Below are positions 1-6,280 of a stretch of 11,291 nucleotides of DNA, piece after piece. This stretch comes from JBOHCT01 sp050699055 (GTDB taxonomy: Bacteria > Actinomycetota > Actinomycetes > Streptosporangiales > JBOHCT01). Where the stretch lies: assembly GCA_050699055.1 (NCBI GenBank), contig JBOHCT010000139.1:1-11291 (forward strand), given 5' to 3'. Made by a program: the position numbers and the translations under genes. Position 1 is the stretch's first letter, and every line of letters starts with the position of its first letter. Below the pieces are notes generated by a model, which was not told the DNA's origin, did not search any database, and worked only from the letters and a program-made list of their open reading frames with translations.

Positions 1-512
1 GTGGTGGTGAGCGTGGCGTCGACGTACGGGCTCGCGCCCCACCGCGGGAATCGTTCGTCCAGCCCGATCGGCAGCGCCGCCACCTCGTACCCGAGCGGCT
101 CGAACAGCTCCCGCAGCAGCGGCACCCCCCCACGGCACGGGAGCACGGGGATCCGTACCACCAGCGGGATCGGCGTCTCCGCCAGATCGGGTCGCTCCTT
201 GCTGCGGCCACTCATCGCGGTGGCGAACAGCCTGGCGAGCGCGACACTCATGAACGACGAGGCGACGTACGGCCTGTCGTTCACGTACGGCGCCAGCGGC
301 GGGCCCGCACCGCGCCCGCGGCGCCTCGTCAGGGCCACCGGGTCGACGTCGAGCAGCACCGCGGCCGTGCACCGGCGCCGGCCCGCCTCCGGATAGAAGA
401 CGTTCGCCGAGCCGAACCACAGGTCGGCCGAGCGTACGGAGGAGGGGTTCTTGTGCAGCAGGAACCCGAGGTCGGTGGCCGGCTCGTACGTCGTCGTCAG
501 TGTCAGCAGCAT
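1..512 (-). CDS. hen1: Hen1, 3'-terminal RNA ribose 2'-O-methyltransferase, N-terminal part (runs off window)
   Basis: I translated this by hand on the minus strand: 170 codons are visible and the C-terminal part lies left of base 1. The start MLLTLTTTYEPATDLGFLLH, then the PSSVRSADLWFGSANVFYPE stretch and an LLLDVDPVAL segment, are what I know from the N-terminal domain of bacterial Hen1. In that family this domain binds and activates the ligase of Pnkp. The C-terminal, manganese-dependent methyltransferase domain, not visible here, methylates the 2'-OH at the broken RNA 3' end before Pnkp ligates it, protecting the joint from being cut again. Pnkp usually sits next to hen1 and, if present, would be downstream, off the left edge. 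The ATG at 512-510 is the only reasonable start: an in-frame TAA lies three codons upstream. There is no good Shine-Dalgarno, but a GATAAT box sits 8 nt upstream, suggesting a leaderless or nearly leaderless mRNA. Confidence 0.88.
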   Translation of the reverse strand, partial: MLLTLTTTYEPATDLGFLLHKNPSSVRSADLWFGSANVFYPEAGRRRCTAAVLLDVDPVALTRRRGRGAGPPLAPYVNDRPYVASSFMSVALARLFATAMSGRSKERPDLAETPIPLVVRIPVLPCRGGVPLLRELFEPLGYEVAALPIGLDERFPRWGASPYVDATLTT

Positions 513-520
513 CGCCTGCG

Positions 521-526
521 ATTATC
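521..526 (-). promoter_or_regulatory. Candidate -10 box of hen1 (near-leaderless)
   Basis: On the minus strand this reads GATAAT, one mismatch from TATAAT, and ends 8 nt before the hen1 ATG. Transcription would begin at or very near the start codon, which fits the lack of a clear ribosome binding site. I see no convincing -35 box at the right distance. A second box, GATAAA at 560-555, could give a short leader instead. Confidence 0.4.
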
Positions 527-667
527 GGTCGCGGACGCCGCCCGGCGCGAAGCCTTTATCACTCGGACTCGTACAGGTCGCGAGGTGTCACGAGATGGAG
601 GCGGGGGTCGCGCGCTCGACGTGGCGTGCCAGTCTCGTCGGCGGGGCGCGGGGCATGCGGAAGCCCG

Positions 668-673
668 TACCCT
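668..673 (+). promoter_or_regulatory. Candidate -10 box of the DUF2277 gene (leaderless)
   Basis: TACCCT fits the TAnnnT pattern and is followed by exactly six bases and then the ATG at 680. This is the classic spacing of a leaderless actinobacterial transcript. The gene has no usable Shine-Dalgarno: the only G-rich bases, 675-678, end one base before the ATG. No good -35 element is visible. Confidence 0.35.
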
Positions 674-679
674 CGGGGC

Positions 680-937
680 ATGTGCCGCAGCATCAAGACA
701 CTTCGCGAGCCGTACGCCGAGCACGTGACCGAGGAGGACGTGCGCGCCGCCGCGCTCCAGTACGTGCGGAAGGTGAGCGGGTTCCGGTCCCCCGCCGCGC
801 ACAACACCGACGCGTTCGACCAGGCCGTGGACTCCGTCGCGGCCGCGACCCACACCCTGCTCGACCAGCTCCAGGTGCGAAGCCGGTCCCCACGCGGCCC
901 CGGCCACCCGCCCTCGGCGGACCATGCTCGGTCCTGA
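680..937 (+). CDS. DUF2277 family protein
   Basis: 85 residues beginning MCRSIKTLREPYAEHVTEED and continuing with AALQYVRKVSGFRSPAAHNT. The MCRSIKTLR start, the ALQYVRK.SG core and the following D.AVD.VAAAT.xLLD helix are the signature of the DUF2277 family, a group of small single-domain proteins (about 80-90 residues) of unknown function. The length is normal. The last 20 residues (from about residue 66) are rich in Arg, Ser and Pro and look unstructured. Longer readings upstream are not credible because homologues start at this MCRSIK. The gene diverges from hen1 across 167 bp and stands alone; the convergent phosphoesterase gene follows. Family assignment is firm from the sequence, while biochemical function is unknown. 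Confidence 0.88.
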   Translation: MCRSIKTLREPYAEHVTEEDVRAAALQYVRKVSGFRSPAAHNTDAFDQAVDSVAAATHTLLDQLQVRSRSPRGPGHPPSADHARS

Positions 938-963
938 CCGAGCGGCCGTCGTGATCCCGCAGC

Positions 964-1030
964 AAGGTCCGCGTTCGCGGTCCGGCGCGAGGAATACCGG
1001 CTCTTCGTACCAAGGACGCGGATCTTGAAG
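964..1030. repeat. Palindromic dispersed repeat, copy A (67 bp)
   Basis: This 67-bp segment aligns nearly end to end with 1628-1694 with few gaps. Shared blocks are AAG.TCCGCGT.CG.GGTC near the left end, GCGAGGAAT in the middle and ACCAA.GAC.CGGATCTTGA at the right end. The two ends are imperfect inverted repeats of about 20 bp (CAAGgTCCGCGT... against ACGCGGATCTTG) separated by roughly 26 bp. It lies between the convergent ends of the DUF2277 and phosphoesterase genes and encodes no protein. It may be a REP/MITE-like element or a structured transcription end. No T-tract follows, so a simple intrinsic terminator is not obvious. Confidence 0.7.
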
Positions 1031-1074
1031 GGGCGGCCCAGGAAGGGCGGGGGTGCGCGCCGCGACGTGCCTGA

Positions 1075-1569
1075 TCAGGTCACCGGGATGACCTCGGCCG
1101 CGACAAGGCCGCCGTCCCGTATCTGGAGGATGCCGATGGTGCCGTGGGGCTGGCGCCTGCGGTCGGTCGGCGATCCGGGGTTGAAGATCCGTACGCCGCC
1201 GTCGCCGGTCTGGTCGAGCGGGATGTGCGAGTGGCCGAAGACCAGCAGGTCGGCGGCGGGAAACCAGCGGCGCAGCCGCGCCGTTCTGCCCATGGCCCGT
1301 CCAGCGTCGTGCACCATCGCGACCCGCAGCCCACCCAGGTCGAGCTCCAGCGACTCCGGCGCTCCCCACGCGGCGACGTCCGGGCCGTCGTTGTTCCCCC
1401 GTACGACCCGGACGGCCGCGTACGCCGCCAGCTCGTCGAGCACGTCGGCCGTGCACACGTCCCCGGCGTGCAGGATCAGGTCCACCCCGCGCAGGTGCTC
1501 GGCCACCCGCGGCGGGCAGGACTTCCACCGCCGGGGAGCATGCGTGTCCGCGAGTACGGCGACCCTCAC
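1075..1569 (-). CDS. YfcE/MJ0936-type metallophosphoesterase
   Basis: 164 residues with the full calcineurin-like metal-site set of the small YfcE/MJ0936 phosphodiesterases: LADTH (D8, H10), HAGDV (D37), RGNND (N60, D61), VHDAG (H87), FGHSHIP (H113, H115) and NPGSPTDRR (130-138). These enzymes bind two metal ions and cleave phosphodiester bonds; the natural substrate is usually unknown. VHDAG replaces the more common THG but keeps the ligand His. The start is chosen by the AGGA at 1580-1577, seven bases before the GTG at 1569. The GTG at 1575 lies only one base from that site, and the open frame further up (to 1755) shows no family similarity and crosses a repeat. The gene follows the oxidoreductase in the same direction but is separated by 192 bp holding a repeat and hairpins, so it is probably transcribed on its own. 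Confidence 0.9.
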   Translation of the reverse strand: MRVAVLADTHAPRRWKSCPPRVAEHLRGVDLILHAGDVCTADVLDELAAYAAVRVVRGNNDGPDVAAWGAPESLELDLGGLRVAMVHDAGRAMGRTARLRRWFPAADLLVFGHSHIPLDQTGDGGVRIFNPGSPTDRRRQPHGTIGILQIRDGGLVAAEVIPVT

Positions 1570-1627
1570 GCTCACATCCTGCCGGAGCTCGTCCCCGCTC
1601 TTTGCCGGACCCGTCCGGCACACGACC

Positions 1628-1694
1628 AAGATCCGCGTGCGTGGTCGGAAAGCGAGGAATGCTGCGCGTCCGGACCAAAGACACGGATCTTGAC
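1628..1694. repeat. Palindromic dispersed repeat, copy B (67 bp)
   Basis: Second copy of the element at 964-1030, same orientation and same length. Here the inverted ends are clearer: CAAGATCCGCGTGCGTGGTC at 1627-1646 pairs with GACCAAAGACACGGATCTTG at 1673-1692 with about 16 of 20 matches, leaving a 26-base centre that contains GCGAGGAAT. It lies between two co-directional minus-strand genes, upstream of the phosphoesterase start. The two copies differ at about a third of positions, so they are diverged members of a family rather than a recent duplication. Confidence 0.7.
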
Positions 1695-1699
1695 GACTT

Positions 1700-1746
1700 C
1701 GAGCGTAGGCGCTCGGCACGTCGCCGCAGACGCGGATCACGGCGAC
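1700..1746 (-). terminator. Tandem hairpins downstream of the oxidoreductase gene
   Basis: Two perfect short stems follow each other: GTCGCCG/CGGCGAC (1720-1726 with 1740-1746, 13-base loop) and CGAGCG-TAGG-CGCTCG (1700-1715, 6-bp stem, 4-base loop). They begin 16 bases beyond the stop of the oxidoreductase gene, where a transcription end would be expected. No U-run follows, as is common for actinomycete terminators, so this is only a candidate. The segment CAGACGCGGATCA inside the first loop also resembles the right end of the neighbouring repeats. Confidence 0.3.
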
Positions 1747-1761
1747 TTCTGGCACAGGCGA

Positions 1762-2703
1762 TCAGAAGGTGAGGACGAGCCGTCCCCGGGTGCCCCCCGC
1801 CTCGAGCCTGCGGTGCGCCTCGGCTGCCTGCCCGGCCGGGACGGTCGCGGCCACGCGCAGTGTGAGCCTCCCCTCGGCTACCAGGTCGGCCAGTCCGGCC
1901 AGCGCGTCGCCGGCGTGCAGGTACTCGACGACGCGGACGAGCTTGATCTCGATACCGCGCTCGGTCTCGCCCGCGAACGGACGTACGGCGCCCACCTGGC
2001 CTCCGTCGCGGACCGCAGGCAGCACAGGCGCGCCCATGACGGCGGCGTCGACCAGCGCCGCGACCCCGTCCGGGACGGCACGGCGGATCGCGGCGGCCAC
2101 ATCGGGACCGCGGGGCACCACGATGTCGGCGCCGAGGCGCCGTACCAGGTCTTCGTCGTCGGGCGCCGCGTCCGCGACGATGCGGAGCCCCTCCACGACC
2201 CCGAGCTGTATGACGTAGCAGCCCACCGCCCCCGCGGCACCGGTGACCGCGAGCGTCTCTCCGCGAGGCAACGCGAGCAGGTCCAGGGCGCGGCGCACGG
2301 TCAGGCCGTTCATCGGCAGTGTCGCCGCCTCCACGAGGCTCGTCCCCTCGGGGACCCCCGCGACCGAGTCAGCGGGCACCACGACGTACTCGGCCTGTGC
2401 CCCGCCGTGGCTGGTCTGCGGCGCGACGATCGCCATCACCCGCCCGCCCTCGCGCCAGCCGGCCCGCGCCCCCGCCGCGTCGACGGTGCCGGCCAGCTCC
2501 ATGCCCGGCACGTACGGCGGGTCGAGCTCCGCAAGCCGGTCTGTCTGGTAGCCGGCCCGCAGCACCGTGTCGGTGGGGTTCACCGTCGCCGCCGCGACGC
2601 GGATCCGGACCTCCCCGTCGCCGGGCTCCGGCATCGGACGCTCGACGATCTCCAGAACCTCGGGCCCACCAAACTTCGGGATGCCTACGGCACGCATGGC
2701 CAT
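1762..2703 (-). CDS. Zinc-free NADPH:quinone oxidoreductase-like enzyme (MDR superfamily)
   Basis: 313 residues starting MAMRAVGIPKFGGPEVLEIV. The N-terminal GroES-like half holds the conserved VNPTDTVLRAG (41-51) and PPYVPGMELAGTV (62-74). The Rossmann half has the cofactor motif VTGAAGAVG (153-161). The length is standard for quinone oxidoreductases of the medium-chain dehydrogenase/reductase superfamily, which reduce quinones or alpha,beta-unsaturated carbonyls with NADPH. The catalytic and structural zinc cysteines of alcohol dehydrogenases are absent, placing it in the zinc-free branch. The substrate cannot be read from sequence. A GGAGG at about 2721-2717 lies 13 bases before the ATG at 2703; a GTG at 2706, 10 bases away, is an equally possible start. 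The open frame to 3039 overlaps the divergent Mth938 gene and is not coding. The gene diverges from the Mth938 gene across 64 bp. Confidence 0.87.
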   Translation of the reverse strand: MAMRAVGIPKFGGPEVLEIVERPMPEPGDGEVRIRVAAATVNPTDTVLRAGYQTDRLAELDPPYVPGMELAGTVDAAGARAGWREGGRVMAIVAPQTSHGGAQAEYVVVPADSVAGVPEGTSLVEAATLPMNGLTVRRALDLLALPRGETLAVTGAAGAVGCYVIQLGVVEGLRIVADAAPDDEDLVRRLGADIVVPRGPDVAAAIRRAVPDGVAALVDAAVMGAPVLPAVRDGGQVGAVRPFAGETERGIEIKLVRVVEYLHAGDALAGLADLVAEGRLTLRVAATVPAGQAAEAHRRLEAGGTRGRLVLTF

Positions 2704-2767
2704 CACGCTACGTCCGCCTCCCGCGGTCGGTCTGGAACTCAGGCGGATGCGATGGTTAGGTGGCCAC

Positions 2768-3136
2768 ATGGCGCCGCGTTCACCTCGGATCACCCACGTC
2801 TCGTGGGGGACGATGACTGTCGACGGCGTCGGGACGGGCAAGGACTTCAAGCTGTACCCCGGCGGTGGCCGCCCCTGGGACTGGCGCGAGACCGGCACCG
2901 CGCACGTGCCCGGTATCCAGCCGGCCGACGTGACCGAGCTGCTCGACCGCGGCGCCTCCGTGATCGTACTGAGCCGCGGTCTGCAGGAGCGGCTACGGGT
3001 CCAACCGCGGACCCTGGAGCTGCTCGACGCGAGGGGCATCGAGGTCCGCGTCGAGGAGACGTCCAGGGCTGCCGACCTTTACAACCGGCTCGCGGCGACC
3101 GATTCCGTCGGCGGTCTCTTCCACTCGACCTGCTGA
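2768..3136 (+). CDS. Mth938-domain (DUF498/AAMDC-like) protein
   Basis: 122 residues covering one Mth938-like domain: ITHVSWGTMTVDG at the start, KDFKLYPGGGRPWDWRETGT in the middle, PGIQPADVTELLDRGASVIV, then LSRGLQERLRVQPRTLELL and a final segment with EVRVEETSRAADLYN. This matches single-domain bacterial relatives of archaeal MTH938 and human AAMDC. The fold is known but no reaction is established. AGGTGG (2755-2760 region) sits seven bases before the ATG at 2768, supporting this start over the long upstream open frame, which runs antisense through the oxidoreductase gene. The gene ends 30 bp before the NTF2-like gene and the two are probably one transcript. The 64-bp divergent spacer holds a 7-bp inverted repeat (TCCGCCT 2713-2719, AGGCGGA 2741-2747), but the left arm is also the Shine-Dalgarno of the opposite gene. 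Confidence 0.82.
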   Translation: MAPRSPRITHVSWGTMTVDGVGTGKDFKLYPGGGRPWDWRETGTAHVPGIQPADVTELLDRGASVIVLSRGLQERLRVQPRTLELLDARGIEVRVEETSRAADLYNRLAATDSVGGLFHSTC

Positions 3137-3166
3137 GGCACCAGCCACAGCGAAAGGAGCGGCACC

Positions 3167-3760
3167 GTGATCGACTACGAGCGGGAGTTCCAACAGAGCA
3201 TGGCGGCGGCTGAGACGCTGCTGGAGAAGACCGAGGACCCGAGGCATCGCGCGATTTTGAATAACTACCGCAGGCATGTGCACCTCGAGGTCTGCGGGCG
3301 GATCGACGACATTCTCGCTCCCGACATGACCGTCCCCCACCCCGTCTATCGCATCTGCTGGGCGGGGAGGACGAGGGTCCTCGACGGCCCCGATCAGGTA
3401 CGCAGCTTCTACAACGAGCTCGGCGGCGCGGGCGCCGTACTGTGGAACACCGACGAAGAGATCGCGGTCGCCGACTGGGGGTTCGCCGCGGAGCTCACCC
3501 TCAACCAGCTCATGCCCGGTCATGCGCTCGCCGCCGAGGGTGAAGACATCGACGATCCTCGGGCCACTTACCATCTCAAGAGCCGGCAGGCTTTCGTCTG
3601 GCCGTACAGCGACGGCGCTCTGCTTATCGGCGAGCACATCTACGAAGACCTGTCGACACGCGAGATCGTCAAACCCGACCCAGCGACAGTCGTATCCCCG
3701 GAGCGAGCGATCGAACTCGTTCAACCGCGTTTGGCGGAGTTGGCGGGCCCAGCGACGTGA
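3167..3760 (+). CDS. NTF2-like (SnoaL-type fold) protein of unknown function
   Basis: 197 residues starting with GTG (VIDYEREFQQSMAAAETLLE). The start is clear: AGGAG at about 3155-3159 lies seven bases before it. After a helical N-terminus come segments typical of cone-shaped NTF2-like proteins: an early helix ending in RIDDILAPDMTVPHPVYRIC, a GPDQVRSFYNELG helix, and aromatic-rich strands LWNTDEEIAVADWGFAAEL and RQAFVWPYSDGALLIGEHIY. I assign it to the NTF2-like/SnoaL-like group from this pattern, not from a unique motif. Members bind or isomerise small hydrophobic molecules or serve as plain scaffolds; no catalytic role can be claimed. No signal peptide or membrane segment is seen, so it is probably cytoplasmic. 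It is 30 bp downstream of the Mth938 gene and likely co-transcribed with it. Confidence 0.75.
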   Translation: MIDYEREFQQSMAAAETLLEKTEDPRHRAILNNYRRHVHLEVCGRIDDILAPDMTVPHPVYRICWAGRTRVLDGPDQVRSFYNELGGAGAVLWNTDEEIAVADWGFAAELTLNQLMPGHALAAEGEDIDDPRATYHLKSRQAFVWPYSDGALLIGEHIYEDLSTREIVKPDPATVVSPERAIELVQPRLAELAGPAT

Positions 3761-3840
3761 TGTACCGCTTCCGCCCACCGACCGGTCCCCCCGACGACCG
3801 GGAGGCCGCCGGGCCGCCTCGGCGCTCGCCCACGCGGTAG

Positions 3841-4365
3841 ATGGGTAACGTGAGACACGTGGAGACGTGGGAAGCCATCAGGTCGCGGAGGAACGTCCGC
3901 CAGTACGCCATCACGGGCGAGCACCTCGACCGGATACTCGAAGCGGGCCGCCGCGCGCCCTCCTCGCAGAACTGGCAGCCCTGGGACTTCGTCGTCGTCA
4001 CGGACCGGGGGCGGCTGAAGGAGCTGGCGAAGGTATGGCAGGGCGCGGGGCACGTGGCAAGCTCCGCGGCGACGATCGCGCTCGTCGCGCCGATCCCCGA
4101 GGACGAGCACCGGCGTCGCTGGGTTCAGTACGACCTCGGCCAGGCGACCATGAGTATCATGCTGGCCGCCACGGACCTCGGCATCAGCAGTGGCCACGCG
4201 TCGGTCGCCGACCAGAGGCTGGCCCGCCAGATCCTCGGGCTACCCGAGGACCGGTTCCGCGCGTACCTCATCGCGCTCGGCTATCCCGCCGGCCGCCCGC
4301 TGACGCCGATCGAGCGCCCCGACCGCCGGCCGTTCGAGGACGTGGTCCATCGGAACCACTGGTAG
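3841..4365 (+). CDS. Nitroreductase family protein
   Basis: 174 residues with the layout of FMN-dependent nitroreductase-family oxidoreductases: AIRSRRNVRQY (12-22) for flavin phosphate contact, EAGRRAPSSQNWQPWDFVVV (34-53) around the isoalloxazine, a central helix with LGQATMSIMLAATDLGISSG (99-118), and AYLIALGYPAGRP (131-143) near the end. These proteins are usually homodimers that reduce nitro groups, quinones or flavins with NAD(P)H; the substrate is not predictable. The start is uncertain. The ATG at 3841 has no Shine-Dalgarno. GTG codons at 3850 and 3859 are in frame, and the latter would give VETWEAIRSRRNVR, which resembles where many homologues begin. The 80-bp gap to the NTF2-like gene contains a GC-rich hairpin (3802-3806 with 3816-3820), so co-transcription is possible but not shown. 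Confidence 0.85.
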   Translation: MGNVRHVETWEAIRSRRNVRQYAITGEHLDRILEAGRRAPSSQNWQPWDFVVVTDRGRLKELAKVWQGAGHVASSAATIALVAPIPEDEHRRRWVQYDLGQATMSIMLAATDLGISSGHASVADQRLARQILGLPEDRFRAYLIALGYPAGRPLTPIERPDRRPFEDVVHRNHW

Positions 4366-4464
4366 CGGCCAGCACACCCGGACCGTCGACAGGGATGGAT
4401 CGACCGGCGGCGCGTGTTATCCGGTTATGGTGAGCGCGGACAGAGCGAAGGGAGGCTTGTGTCG

Positions 4465-5382
4465 ATGCCGGATCCCACGGATCTGTACGAGTTCGGCTCG
4501 GACCTTCCAGACCTGCGGAAGCCTGCGCTGCTGTGCGGCCTGGACGGTTTCGTGGACGCCGGCGGCGTCGGCGGCCTCGTGCGCGAACAGATACTGAACG
4601 ACCTCGAGCACGAGGTCGTGGCCACATTCGACGTGGACCGGCTGATCGACTACCGGTCGCGGCGCCCGATGATGACATACGTCGAGGACCATTGGGAGAC
4701 CTACGACGCCCCTGAGCTGGCGCTACGGCTCGTGCACGACGGCGCGGGCGTACCGTTCCTGCTGCTGAGCGGGCCGGAGCCGGACCATGAGTGGGAGCTG
4801 TTCACCGCGGCCGCGCAGGGCTTGATCGAACGGCTGGACGTCGGGCTGACCGTCGGGTTCCACGGCATCCCGATGGCGGTGCCGCACACCCGACCGGTCG
4901 GCCTGACCGCGCACGCGACCCGCCCCGAGCTGGTGGCGAACTACAGGCAGTGGCTGAGCCGGGTGGATGTGCCCGGCAGCGCGGCCGCGCTGCTCGAGCT
5001 CCGCCTGGGCGAGGCTGGGCGCGACGCGCTGGGGTTCGCCGTTCACGTCCCCCACTACCTCTCCCAGTCCGCCTACCCCGCCGCGGCGCTCACCGCCCTC
5101 GAGGCGGTCTCCTCCGCGACCGGGCTGTCCTTCCCCGACAAGGAGCTGCGCGAGGGAGCCGAACGAGCCAACGCGGAAATCGCGCGCCAGGTCGAGGGCT
5201 CGGAGGAGGTCGCCGAGACCGTACGCGGGCTGGAGCAACAGTACGACGCCTACGTCGCGGCCCAGCAACGGAACACCGCGGAGGTCGAGATGACCGACAT
5301 CCCGAGCGCCGATGAGCTCGGCGCCCAGTTCGAACGGTTCCTCGCCGAGCGGGACAGGGGCGACGACCCCCCGAGTCGCTGA
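4465..5382 (+). CDS. PAC2 family protein (proteasome assembly chaperone 2-like)
   Basis: 305 residues. The N-terminal two thirds match the PAC2 (formerly DUF75) domain of actinobacteria: ALLCGLDGFVDAGGVGGLVR (21-40), FDVDRLIDYRSRRPMMTYVE (55-74), LLLSGPEPDHEW (99-110), GFHGIPMAVPHTRPVG (131-146) and HVPHYLSQSAYPAAALTALE (194-213). A charged helical tail from about 217 to 265, with EVAETVRGLEQQYDAYV, probably forms a coiled coil. The domain is named after a eukaryotic proteasome assembly chaperone; in actinobacteria, many of which also carry a proteasome, the function is not established. GGGAGG at 4450-4455 is nine bases from the ATG at 4465. The GTG at 4459 is only three bases away, so the ATG is preferred. 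TATGGT at 4426-4431 may be the -10 box. A convergent 129-bp gap to the permease gene follows, with no clear terminator. Confidence 0.88.
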   Translation: MPDPTDLYEFGSDLPDLRKPALLCGLDGFVDAGGVGGLVREQILNDLEHEVVATFDVDRLIDYRSRRPMMTYVEDHWETYDAPELALRLVHDGAGVPFLLLSGPEPDHEWELFTAAAQGLIERLDVGLTVGFHGIPMAVPHTRPVGLTAHATRPELVANYRQWLSRVDVPGSAAALLELRLGEAGRDALGFAVHVPHYLSQSAYPAAALTALEAVSSATGLSFPDKELREGAERANAEIARQVEGSEEVAETVRGLEQQYDAYVAAQQRNTAEVEMTDIPSADELGAQFERFLAERDRGDDPPSR

Positions 5383-5511
5383 CCCGGACGCGGCGCACCG
5401 AAACTGCGCACCCCTGGCAAGATCTCCTCTGCCGGTCCAGCAAGGCGGCACTCACCACATCCAGACCGCAGGTCGGGATCACTTGGCAACCGGCACACCG
5501 GGCGGCGACCG

Positions 5512-6279
5512 TTACGGGAACTCCCGGCGTCTGGTGGCGATGAGGCCGGCGGCGACGAAGACGGCGGCGTAGCCGGCCCACACCACACCCGCGACGGCCG
5601 GCGGAAGCAGCTGCGTGGTCGGCCCACCGCTCGACGCGGACCCGCCGGTGAGAGAGGTGCCCAGCCCCAGCGGTCCGAACTGCCCGTACGCGGGAACCCC
5701 CATGGCGATCAGCGGGTCAGCCATCTCCAGGTACAGCAGGACAGCGATCACCGCGGCGACCTGGTTGCGGGTCAGGTGACCGAGGCCGCCGCCCAGCGCC
5801 GCCGCGAACGCGCAGTACACGATCCCACCGACCCAGGCGGCAGCGACGGCACCGGCCGGGATGCCCGACGAGACGCCCGCGCCAGCCAACCAGACCACGC
5901 CGAGCGCGAACGTCAGGCCCTCCACGACGAACCCAACGACCGCCCCCACGGCCAACAGGGCGGCGATCTGGGCCAGTACGGGGGGCACACGGCGCGGGCT
6001 CACCAGGACACTGGGAACGATCGTGTGATGCCGGTGACTGCCCGCGGCCCACACCACGCCGAGCAGGAGCGTGACAGTCCCCGCGGTGCTCCCGAAGGAC
6101 ATGAAGGCGGTGACGTCCGTGGTGGGCGTGATGCCGAACACGGCGAAGATCACGGCGGCGAAAACGCAACCGGCGAGCACGGCGAGGGTCGCGAGCGCCC
6201 ACGGGGTCGGGGTGGCGCGCAATGTGAACAGCTCGGCCCGCGCCAGGCGACCGGCGGTGACGGTTCCTTGGACGGCCAC
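5512..6279 (-). CDS. ABC-2-type transporter permease
   Basis: 255 residues, mostly hydrophobic, with about six membrane helices: roughly 28-49 (WALATLAVLAGCVFAAVIFA), 58-79, 103-130, 145-166, 171-193 and 228-248. The cytoplasmic stretch SHRHHTIVPSVLVSPRRVPP between helices 2 and 3 corresponds to the segment that in ABC-2 exporters reads E-Y/W-R-x-G-T ... SPRR and contacts the ATPase. The partner ATPase gene lies immediately upstream: its TGA at 6283-6281 is one base before this GTG at 6279, and AGAGGA lies five bases ahead, so translation is coupled. The pair resembles actinobacterial drug or peptide exporters (NatB/DrrB-like); the cargo is unknown. It is the last gene of the four-gene minus-strand operon. 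Confidence 0.85.
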   Translation of the reverse strand: MAVQGTVTAGRLARAELFTLRATPTPWALATLAVLAGCVFAAVIFAVFGITPTTDVTAFMSFGSTAGTVTLLLGVVWAAGSHRHHTIVPSVLVSPRRVPPVLAQIAALLAVGAVVGFVVEGLTFALGVVWLAGAGVSSGIPAGAVAAAWVGGIVYCAFAAALGGGLGHLTRNQVAAVIAVLLYLEMADPLIAMGVPAYGQFGPLGLGTSLTGGSASSGGPTTQLLPPAVAGVVWAGYAAVFVAAGLIATRRREFP

Positions 6280-6280
6280 G

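Noticed and set aside
1..396. 131-codon plus-strand open frame at the left edge
   Set aside because: It is antisense to the clear Hen1 reading on the minus strand, and its composition (runs of Ser, Arg and Pro) is typical of a shadow frame in GC-rich DNA.
503..1684. 393-codon minus-strand open frame
   Set aside because: It overlaps the phosphoesterase in another frame and lies antisense to the DUF2277 gene; low-complexity Arg/Pro/Gly composition.
964..1694. Composite transposon or IS made of the two 67-bp repeats around the phosphoesterase gene
   Set aside because: No transposase lies between them, the copies are in direct orientation and well diverged, and no target-site duplication was seen.
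1570..1755. N-terminal extension of the phosphoesterase to the ATG at 1755
   Set aside because: The extra 62 residues have no family similarity, run through repeat copy B and the hairpins, and a proper Shine-Dalgarno exists for the GTG at 1569.
2704..3039. N-terminal extension of the oxidoreductase to 3039
   Set aside because: It is antisense to the Mth938 gene and precedes a normal family start (MRAVGIPKFGGPEVLEI) with a GGAGG upstream.
1144..3213. 689-codon plus-strand open frame
   Set aside because: It runs antisense through the phosphoesterase and oxidoreductase genes and then through the Mth938 gene in the wrong frame. The sequence is Arg/Gly/His-rich with no domain motif.
5383..5511. 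Intrinsic terminator between the convergent PAC2 and permease genes
   Set aside because: Only weak 4-bp stems (for example CCGG-CACA-CCGG near 5490) and a short direct repeat GCGCACC were found; no stable stem with a T-run on either strand.
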